Shown one piece after another: positions 8,306-13,832 of a stretch of DNA of 20,062 nucleotides. The DNA lies in the NCBI GenBank assembly GCA_023430725.1, contig JAEYZD010000183.1, forward strand, positions 1 to 20,062, written 5' to 3'. The position numbers and the translations under genes are program-made. Under the pieces are notes generated by a model, which saw only the letters and a program-made list of their open reading frames with translations, ran no database searches and was not told the origin of the DNA. The stretch's first letter is position 1; each line of letters starts with the position of its first letter. This stretch comes from Bacteroidota bacterium. Lineage in GTDB: Bacteria > Bacteroidota > Bacteroidia > Bacteroidales > VadinHA17.

Positions 8306-9082
8306 TCACCTCAGCACGAATATTACCGGTACCGAGAACCAGACAGGGACCGGAGTACCGTCCTGCTTGCCGGGCTTCCACTTTGGCAGGCTGCTGATCA
8401 CCCTCAGGGCTTCTTCGTCAAGCAACGGGTTTGCACTGCGGGTGACCTCCACCCTGGAGACATCCCCGGTACTTCCTACAACAAACCTCAGCAACACAGT
8501 CCCCTGTATTCCGTTGGCTGCGGCATCCGGAGGGTAGACTACATGCTCCATTATATACCTCATCAACGCCTCGTTTCCACCCGGGAAAGAGGGCATCTCC
8601 TTTACCAGCGTGTAAGGCTCAGGGTCAACAGGGACAACGGGATCTTCCGCGGTGAGATCCTCAGGGAACACCTCGGTGGCTGCTCCGTCACCGATTACCT
8701 GGTTAAGCTGGTCTGCTGCCATGAGACCTTCGCCTGTAGCAAGATCGTCAATCACCACTTCAGGGGGGACAAACCGCAGGTCATTCATCGCCTCCGGGGG
8801 AGCCTTCGGGGCAGGAGGAGCCTCGGGAGGTGCGGGCGGAGTAAGAAGAGCCGGGTCTGGCATAGCGACTACATCAATCATTCCTCCCGGCGTAAATTCT
8901 ACCGGATCATACGTAAAATATGGCACCAGGAAAAAGGAGGCGCCAATCAGCAGCCCGGCCACGAGTGAGATGCTCATGGTGGAGGCATACCGCCTGCGCA
9001 GGTCATAGGCACCGTACTCCTTGTTACGGTCCCGGAAGATAATATCATCAAACCCGGGTGCCTTTTCTTCAATCCTCTTCAT
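8306..9082 (-). CDS. tonB: TonB energy transducer
   Basis: This is the inner-membrane-anchored periplasmic protein that passes proton-motive-force energy from ExbB/ExbD to outer-membrane receptors. The N-terminal cytoplasmic segment (FRDRNKEYGAYDLRRRY) is typical of Bacteroidota TonB proteins. A single membrane segment lies at about 37-56, a Pro/Ala/Glu-rich periplasmic linker at about 78-97 (PPAPPEAPPAPKAPPEA), and a TonB_C domain at about 158-258. The last contains YPPDAAANGIQGTVLLRFVV, LDEEALRVISSLPKWKPG and a final VPVWFSVPVIFVLR. It is divergent from the lipoprotein/receptor cluster across a 186-bp spacer, so it may serve that receptor. No exbB or exbD is present in the window. It converges with the response regulator gene, with 38 nt between the two stops. 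Confidence 0.94.
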   Translation of the reverse strand: MKRIEEKAPGFDDIIFRDRNKEYGAYDLRRRYASTMSISLVAGLLIGASFFLVPYFTYDPVEFTPGGMIDVVAMPDPALLTPPAPPEAPPAPKAPPEAMNDLRFVPPEVVIDDLATGEGLMAADQLNQVIGDGAATEVFPEDLTAEDPVVPVDPEPYTLVKEMPSFPGGNEALMRYIMEHVVYPPDAAANGIQGTVLLRFVVGSTGDVSRVEVTRSANPLLDEEALRVISSLPKWKPGKQDGTPVPVWFSVPVIFVLR

Positions 9083-9113
9083 AATTTCAAGATTTAGGTT
9101 TATAAATTAAATG

Positions 9114-9127
9114 AAGAGGCGCCTCTT
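9114..9127. promoter_or_regulatory. 14-bp perfect palindrome upstream of tonB
   Basis: AAGAGGCGCCTCTT is a perfect 14-bp palindrome located 32 bp upstream of the tonB start, in the 186-bp spacer between tonB and the first lipoprotein gene. A dimeric repressor or activator site is possible. No known operator consensus (for example a Fur box) is matched. Confidence 0.35.
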
Positions 9128-9196
9128 GACTTATATACATCAAAAATTGTACCACGAACGTTTAACAAAACACAAAATCATGATATGTGTCATTTA

Positions 9197-9222
9197 TTTG
9201 TGAAAGCTGCATACTATCTTTG
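9197..9222 (+). promoter_or_regulatory. candidate promoter of the lipoprotein/receptor cluster
   Basis: TATCTTTG at 9215-9222 is an exact match to the Bacteroidota -7 element TAnnTTTG. TTTG at 9197-9200 lies upstream, but the 14-nt spacing is shorter than the usual 17-23 nt, so the -33 assignment is uncertain. Transcription would begin near 9229 and give a leader of about 40 nt that is A-rich before the ATG at 9269. No Shine-Dalgarno sequence is evident, as is usual in this phylum. Confidence 0.5.
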
Positions 9223-9268
9223 TCGGCGATATGAAAACAATTGCATAACGAATAAAAACAGAGATTAA

Positions 9269-9817
9269 ATGAAAGCAAGATTTGCACTTTTGGTTCTTCT
9301 TCCGCTGGCGGCGGTTATGATTTCAGGATGTGAGAAGGAGAAGGAGGATCCATCGGTTACCCTTGGCGCACAGGCGAACACGACAGTTCCGGGTTTCTAC
9401 TCGGTTTCGCTGGATAAGAGATATACAATGAGCCAGGCTGCTGACAACGCTGATGCGGTAGACATTTTCTGCTTCTATGAAGCTGAGACCGGCAACAACA
9501 TAGCACTGGCGTCACCCGGCTCAGGTATTACGGATATTTTTACCGGTGATGACATGCCTGACAACTGGACTGTAAAGAATACAACCTTCTTCTTCCAGAC
9601 TGCTCTTACGGCAGCGCAGTTTGAGGCTGTTCAGAACGGTGACGCGCTGATTGAGACCTCTTTTGACAGCGACAACGCCCGCAGGAAGGCCAAGGATGTA
9701 CAGGTTGGCCAGGTGTGGGCATTCAAGACCCAGGACGGCACCTACGGACTCCTTAATGCAACAGCGGTCACACAGGGAACGAACGGTACCGTGACCTTCC
9801 TCATCAAGACCAAATAG
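9269..9817 (+). CDS. surface/outer-membrane lipoprotein, unrecognised single-domain family
   Basis: A 182-residue lipoprotein. The signal peptide MKARFALLVLLPLAAVMISGC has lipobox ISGC with C21, followed by the acidic EKEKED stretch that resembles a lipoprotein surface-export signal in this phylum. The rest is one domain of about 150 residues (about 31-182), which I cannot assign to a named family. It aligns with residues about 144-299 of the next gene's product. Shared features include G.Q.N..{P}.F near the start, VD...F in the middle, W.VKN.T, LT.AQFE, and a C-terminal strand pair G.V..FKT.DG.YGLL ending in IK..K. That last motif recalls the C-terminal strands of HmuY-like haem-binding lipoproteins, but the similarity is too weak to call. 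It heads a cluster with the second lipoprotein (7-nt gap) and the TonB-dependent receptor, which suggests ligand capture at the cell surface. Confidence 0.75.
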   Translation: MKARFALLVLLPLAAVMISGCEKEKEDPSVTLGAQANTTVPGFYSVSLDKRYTMSQAADNADAVDIFCFYEAETGNNIALASPGSGITDIFTGDDMPDNWTVKNTTFFFQTALTAAQFEAVQNGDALIETSFDSDNARRKAKDVQVGQVWAFKTQDGTYGLLNATAVTQGTNGTVTFLIKTK

Positions 9818-9824
9818 TCAGGTC

Positions 9825-10724
9825 ATGCTCTTACGGCTTAAGGCAGCAGTGCTTCTGCCCTTACTGGTGCTTGCCGGATGTACTCCGGAAGAGCCTGAGA
9901 CCACTCCGCTGGTGCTGCTCAAAGGGGGCGGTACATACACGGCCGACGGTTCAGCGGTGGCTCCGGGAGGAACTCTCCGGTTCGGGCTTTCGGTATCGGG
10001 TGGCGGCGGTGCCATAACCAACCTTGTTGTCAGGAGAATCTCTGACGGGGTGGCTGTGACTGAAGCAGACAGAGGAATGTACATCAGCTACGGCGGTCTT
10101 GATACTACCCTCACCTATACAAGAGGCTACGGTCAGGCTGAGAAATGGGTCTTCTCGGTGATGAACTCGCACCGTGACACTGCCTCAGCCTCTCTTACGG
10201 TACTCAGGGGAGCCGGCTCGGCATGGGGAGAGATATACTATCACCACTCCATAAGGATAGGACTGCAGGAGAACAGCTCACTGCCTCATTTCGTCGACCT
10301 GCACTCCGGCACTGCCTGGGATGCTGCCGGTGTTGCGGGACATGAAGCTGAGGTTGACATGGCTGCGTTCTGGTACCTTACCTCGGGCACCTCGTCACCA
10401 ACACTGACATGTCCGGCTTATTCCTCGGCGCTTACATATTATACGCTCTTCGGATCATGGAGCGTGAAGAACCAGACGATGTACGACTATTACACATCCG
10501 ACAACGACCTGGTCACTCCGGCACAGTTTGAGCTTGCTGACAATGACAGCCTGCTTGTAAATGCATACCGTCCCGGCAGCGTCAGCGGACAGTCGAAGTT
10601 TGCCTACACCGGAAAGGTGGTCCCCTTCCGTACCGCTGACGGCAGGTATGGGCTCCTCAGGGTCATCCGTGCAGACGAGACGCCCTCAGGGGAGATGGAG
10701 ATAGCTGTCAAGATCCAGAAATAG
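9825..10724 (+). CDS. outer-membrane lipoprotein: Ig-like domain plus domain shared with the preceding lipoprotein
   Basis: A 299-residue lipoprotein with lipobox LAGC (C19). Residues about 28-128 look like an Ig-like beta-sandwich: LVLLKGGGTYTADGSAVAPG, then a TLRFGLSVS strand and KWVFSVMNSHRDTASASLTVL. This pattern is common in Bacteroidota surface lipoproteins. Residues about 132-299 are paralogous to the preceding lipoprotein, with matching VDMAAFWYLTSG, WSVKNQT, PAQFE and KVVPFRTADGRYGLLRV segments. The start lies 7 nt after the previous stop, so the two genes form an operon. The last nine codons (M291-E-I-A-V-K-I-Q-K) and the stop form the first unit of a 47-bp tandem repeat that runs into the receptor gene. 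The likely role is substrate binding for the downstream receptor, inferred from context. Confidence 0.75.
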   Translation: MLLRLKAAVLLPLLVLAGCTPEEPETTPLVLLKGGGTYTADGSAVAPGGTLRFGLSVSGGGGAITNLVVRRISDGVAVTEADRGMYISYGGLDTTLTYTRGYGQAEKWVFSVMNSHRDTASASLTVLRGAGSAWGEIYYHHSIRIGLQENSSLPHFVDLHSGTAWDAAGVAGHEAEVDMAAFWYLTSGTSSPTLTCPAYSSALTYYTLFGSWSVKNQTMYDYYTSDNDLVTPAQFELADNDSLLVNAYRPGSVSGQSKFAYTGKVVPFRTADGRYGLLRVIRADETPSGEMEIAVKIQK

Positions 10725-10741
10725 ATTCAGATTCAGGCGAA

Positions 10742-10792
10742 ATGAAGGTCGCTGCAAAGATCCGTAAACAGATTCAGATTCAGGTGAAATGA
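10742..10792 (+). CDS. possible 16-residue mini-ORF in repeat unit 2
   Basis: ATG at 10742 opens MKVAAKIRKQIQIQVK and stops at TGA 10790-10792, which overlaps the ATG of the next repeat unit (ATGA). In this unit the TAG seen in units 1 and 3 has become CAG, which extends the frame. It could be a leader peptide that couples translation toward the receptor gene, or merely a by-product of the duplication. The ORF is clear; expression is unproven. Confidence 0.25.
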   Translation: MKVAAKIRKQIQIQVK

Positions 10793-10818
10793 AGATCGCA
10801 GTCAAGATCCAGAAATAG
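10789..10818 (+). CDS. possible 9-residue mini-ORF in repeat unit 3
   Basis: ATG at 10789 opens MKIAVKIQK and ends at TAG 10816-10818, 17 nt before the receptor ATG at 10836. The peptide is a near copy of the C terminus of the upstream lipoprotein (MEIAVKIQK). Its start overlaps the stop of the previous mini-ORF. It may function in translational coupling or may have no function. Confidence 0.22.
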   Translation: MKIAVKIQK

Positions 10819-10835
10819 ATTCAAATCCAGGCGAA

Positions 10836-13220
10836 ATGAAGCTCGCTGTAAAGATTTTGAAACAGAATACATTAAAACCATCAATAGTGAAGCCCTACCG
10901 ATTTATTATCTCTGCAATACTCTTTCTGGCCGTTGCCGCCGGTGTCTCTGCCCAGGGTACAATTACCGGGAGAGTCACCGGCGCTCCGGAGGGCCGCCCT
11001 CTTTCAAATGCTGCTGTCATCCTTGACGGTGTCAGGGGAGTTACTACCGGAAATGACGGGAGGTTCCTGATTGACAGGGTGCCTGCCGGCACTCATTATG
11101 TCGAGGCAAGGATACTCGGCTATATTGCGGTGACTGAAACGGTGACTGTTAAGGACGGAGGTACGGTGACTGTCGATTTCGCCCTCGGAGAGGACCTTAT
11201 CGACGCAGGCGCCGTTGTTGTTACCGCAAACCGCGGGGCCAGCCGCATTGCAGATGTCCCTTCACGGGTCACCCTTATCAGTTCTGCGGCTATTGCCTCA
11301 CGGCCGGCAGCCACTGTTGATGAGATGTTGTCAACAGTGCCAGGACTGAACATAAGCAGGTCATTCGGTATCCTGTCACACAAATCGAGTGTCACAATGC
11401 GGGGCCTAAGCGGCAACGAGCAGGCCAGGGTGCTTGTGATGATAGACGGGGTTCCGGTGAACAAGTCGGACGGAGGATCGGTCAACTGGAACCTGCTTGA
11501 CCCAGCGATTGTGGAACGCATTGAAGTGGTCAAGGGACCCGCTTCGTCAATGTACGGCAGCAATGCCATGGGAGGGGCCATAAACATCATCACCCGCAGA
11601 CCCTCCGGCACACTCTCAGGGAAAGTCACAGCAGGTTACGGCACCTATAACACCTTCTCAGGGCGTGTGAGCCTCGGACAGAAGCTGAATCCCGGAGAGG
11701 ATAAAGGATTCTATTACCGGCTCAACGGCTTTTACCGTCAGAGTGACGGCTATATAACACAGTCGGAGTTTGACCAGGCTGCCAACCCGTACGTGGTGGC
11801 TTCAGATATGCAGGAATACTCCGCCAGTCTCAAGACAGGCTATAATTTCAGAAAGGGGGAGTTCCTGGAGGCCGATTTAATTGCCTACAATGACAGGCGA
11901 GGTACCGGTGAGCTTGTATGGCAGCCTCACGGCAACACCACTGACCATGACACCTGGCAGTTCAGAACCAGGTACAGCCTTGAACGGGACCGTCTTTCTG
12001 CAGACATGAGCTTCTTCTGGCTTAAGGAGGACTACAGGAAGGTCAATGAGTATCTGAAGGACGATTATACATGGTACAACGTGCTCTCGGAGAGGGTTGA
12101 TGCCGGGGTTCTTTCATCGGTGTCATGGGAAGCGGGGAGCCGTCACCGGTTATCCGGCGGCCTGGACCTGAAGGCGGGAAGCGTTGATGCCGCTGATGTT
12201 TATTACACCTCCACGGATATCGTCTATAACAGGGGCAAAATGCTGAGCTCAGGGGTTTACCTCCAGGATGCGTTCTCAATTGTGCCTGAACGCCTCTCCC
12301 TTACCGCGGGTATCAGGTACGACCTCTCAATGTTTCGCGACGGCGCCTTTTATATAGATACCCCTTCCGCCGAGACAGTATTCATGAGGAATATCGAGGA
12401 GCGTGACATGGATAATGTGACGTGGGGGGCGCTCAGCCCGAAGCTGGCACTTAACTATACCCCGTCTCCCGCTACCAGGATATATTTTTCTGCCGGACGG
12501 GGATTCCGTCCGTCGGTGCTCGATGACCTCTGCCGGTCGGGCCGTATCAGGGGCGGCTTCAAGCTTGCCAGTCCCGATGCCTCTCCGGAGTACCTGGCCA
12601 ACATCGAAGCCGGGGCCGACTTCGCCCTTGCGAAAAAAATAAGAGCTTCACTGTCAGCATGGTATTCGCAGGGCAGGGACTTCCTCTATTATGTAAACAC
12701 GGGTGACTCTATTGACATGGGATACGGCCTCAGGCCGATACTTGTCCGTACCAATATCCCGCGGGTGGATATCAGCGGAATGGAGGCCGAACTCAACTGG
12801 CCCGTCATCCCGGCGCTGATGCTAAGCGCCGCGTACGGATACAGCTATTCGGTTATTTCTGACTACAGGCCTCTGGATGAGGCTGATCCGATTGACCTGA
12901 CGGGCAAACATCTGACCGATGTGCCGTCAGCAACCCTGTCCCTTTCGGCGCGTTGGAACAACCGGTTTGTGAATGCCGGCCTTGTGGCACGCTACCAGGA
13001 TGCCATGTGGGCCAATGACCAGAATATCTTTGATGAGGTGATCGGGAGCGACCGATACCCGGCGTACACCACGGTGGACCTGAAGCTTTCAAGGGTTTTC
13101 CTGGAGAAGATCTCCGTTGACCTGGGGGTGCAGAACATTCTTGACACAAAGTTTTATGACAGCAAGGGTGCCGTCTGCCCGGGAAGGTTTATCACCCTGG
13201 AGCTGGGATATATTTTCTGA
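10836..13220 (+). CDS. TonB-dependent outer-membrane receptor
   Basis: A 794-residue outer-membrane importer of the siderophore/haem/cobalamin type rather than a SusC-length protein. A long basic n-region (residues 1-22) precedes the signal-peptide core IISAILFLAVAAGVSAQ (cleavage near A39/Q40). Residues about 41-118 are a carboxypeptidase-regulatory-like beta-sandwich (GTITGRV...GNDGRFLIDRVPAGTHYVEARILGY). A TonB-box-like stretch GAVVVTANR follows at about 125-133, then the plug at about 138-256 (VLVMIDGVPV, IERIEVVKGPASSMYGSNAMGGAINIIT). The 22-strand barrel ends with the aromatic terminal FITLELGYIF. The start codon and first ten residues are built from the tandem repeat, and no other in-frame ATG exists before the signal core. 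The two lipoproteins upstream probably help ligand capture, and the divergent tonB could supply energy. The ligand is unknown. Confidence 0.93.
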   Translation: MKLAVKILKQNTLKPSIVKPYRFIISAILFLAVAAGVSAQGTITGRVTGAPEGRPLSNAAVILDGVRGVTTGNDGRFLIDRVPAGTHYVEARILGYIAVTETVTVKDGGTVTVDFALGEDLIDAGAVVVTANRGASRIADVPSRVTLISSAAIASRPAATVDEMLSTVPGLNISRSFGILSHKSSVTMRGLSGNEQARVLVMIDGVPVNKSDGGSVNWNLLDPAIVERIEVVKGPASSMYGSNAMGGAINIITRRPSGTLSGKVTAGYGTYNTFSGRVSLGQKLNPGEDKGFYYRLNGFYRQSDGYITQSEFDQAANPYVVASDMQEYSASLKTGYNFRKGEFLEADLIAYNDRRGTGELVWQPHGNTTDHDTWQFRTRYSLERDRLSADMSFFWLKEDYRKVNEYLKDDYTWYNVLSERVDAGVLSSVSWEAGSRHRLSGGLDLKAGSVDAADVYYTSTDIVYNRGKMLSSGVYLQDAFSIVPERLSLTAGIRYDLSMFRDGAFYIDTPSAETVFMRNIEERDMDNVTWGALSPKLALNYTPSPATRIYFSAGRGFRPSVLDDLCRSGRIRGGFKLASPDASPEYLANIEAGADFALAKKIRASLSAWYSQGRDFLYYVNTGDSIDMGYGLRPILVRTNIPRVDISGMEAELNWPVIPALMLSAAYGYSYSVISDYRPLDEADPIDLTGKHLTDVPSATLSLSARWNNRFVNAGLVARYQDAMWANDQNIFDEVIGSDRYPAYTTVDLKLSRVFLEKISVDLGVQNILDTKFYDSKGAVCPGRFITLELGYIF

Positions 13221-13231
13221 TTGTTGATGCC

Positions 13232-13264
13232 GGTCCCGGGAAATTAGTTATCCGGGAGCCTTTG
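13232..13264. terminator. candidate hairpin terminator between convergent receptor and tag genes
   Basis: TCCCGG at 13234-13239 pairs with CCGGGA at 13252-13257 across a 12-nt loop. The stem is extended by GG/CC (13232-13233 with 13259-13260) past a one-base bulge and is followed by TTTGTT on the + strand. It sits in the 45-bp gap between two converging stop codons, where a terminator would be expected. The T-run is short, so this is only moderately convincing. Confidence 0.5.
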
Positions 13265-13265
13265 T

Positions 13266-13832
13266 TCATTGTTGTGACGGGTGCCTGAAGCAGCTTACCA
13301 GGTGGTCATTTACAAGGCCGGCAGCCTGCATGAAAGCGTAGCAGATTGTTGAACCCACGAAAGTGAATCCTCTCTTTTTAAGTTCCTTGCTGATCAGATC
13401 CGAGAGAGGAGTGCGTGCCGGTATCTCGGCCAGGCTTTTCCAATGGTTTACAACTGGCTTGCCGTCAGTGAACTTCCAGATCCAGGCATCAAAGCTTCCG
13501 AATTCCTCCTGTATCTTCCGGAAGGCAATTGCATTGCTGATTGCTGACCTTATCTTCAGTCTGTTACGGATAATGCCTTCATCGTTGAGCAGCTCCAGGT
13601 ATTTGTCTTCGCCATAACGGGCAACAATGGCAGGATCGAAGCCTGCAAACGCCTTCCTGTACCCTTCGCGCCGGTGCAGGATTGTTTTCCAGCTCAGGCC
13701 GGCCTGGGCGCCGTCAAGCACAATATGTTCAAACCATTTCTTGTCATCATGAACCGGCACTCCCCATTCAGTATCGTGATAAATTATCATCAGGGGATCG
13801 CCTGACGGCCAGCTGCAGGTATTGTTCATCAT
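13266..13832 (-). CDS. tag: DNA-3-methyladenine glycosylase I
   Basis: This base-excision repair enzyme removes 3-methyladenine from alkylated DNA. The protein matches Tag along its length: CSWPSGDPLMIIYHDTEWGVP at the N terminus, AGLSWKTIL, GIIRNRLKI, and the C-terminal RGFTFVGSTICYAFMQAAGLVNDHLVSC. The four zinc ligands of the family are present (C6, H19, H177, C181). At the position of E. coli Glu38, which contacts the base, it has Asp (D40, in VLDGAQAGLSW), a conservative change. I chose ATG 13832 because GGAGGT lies 7 nt upstream and the length (188) then matches the family. An ATG at 13847 would add five residues. The start overlaps the stop of the upstream DUF5916 gene (ATGATGA), so the two are probably translationally coupled, although their functions look unrelated. 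Confidence 0.95.
   Translation of the reverse strand: MMNNTCSWPSGDPLMIIYHDTEWGVPVHDDKKWFEHIVLDGAQAGLSWKTILHRREGYRKAFAGFDPAIVARYGEDKYLELLNDEGIIRNRLKIRSAISNAIAFRKIQEEFGSFDAWIWKFTDGKPVVNHWKSLAEIPARTPLSDLISKELKKRGFTFVGSTICYAFMQAAGLVNDHLVSCFRHPSQQ

Larger units (their letters stand above)
10695..10866 (+). repeat. 47-bp tandem repeat, 3.7 copies, spanning lipoprotein end to receptor start
   Basis: The three full units are 10695-10741, 10742-10788 and 10789-10835, each exactly 47 bp and each beginning with ATG. A fourth, partial unit covers the first 31 bases of the receptor gene (10836-10866). By my base-by-base comparison units 1 and 3 agree at 42 of 47 positions, units 1 and 2 at 38, units 2 and 3 at 37, and unit 4 matches unit 2 at about 25 of 31. 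Unit 1 contains the lipoprotein's final nine codons plus its TAG and the spacer. Each unit carries the A-rich GAA-ATG-AAG start context into the next. Because 47 is not a multiple of 3, the spacer frame shifts in each copy, but every ATG restarts the frame coding for the same lysine-rich peptide. Confidence 0.93.

Noticed and set aside
10695..10866. CRISPR-like or mobile-element interpretation of the 47-bp repeat
   Set aside because: The units are directly abutting with no spacers, there are only 3.7 copies, and they consist of gene-end, spacer and gene-start sequence. There is no transposase or terminal inverted repeat nearby.
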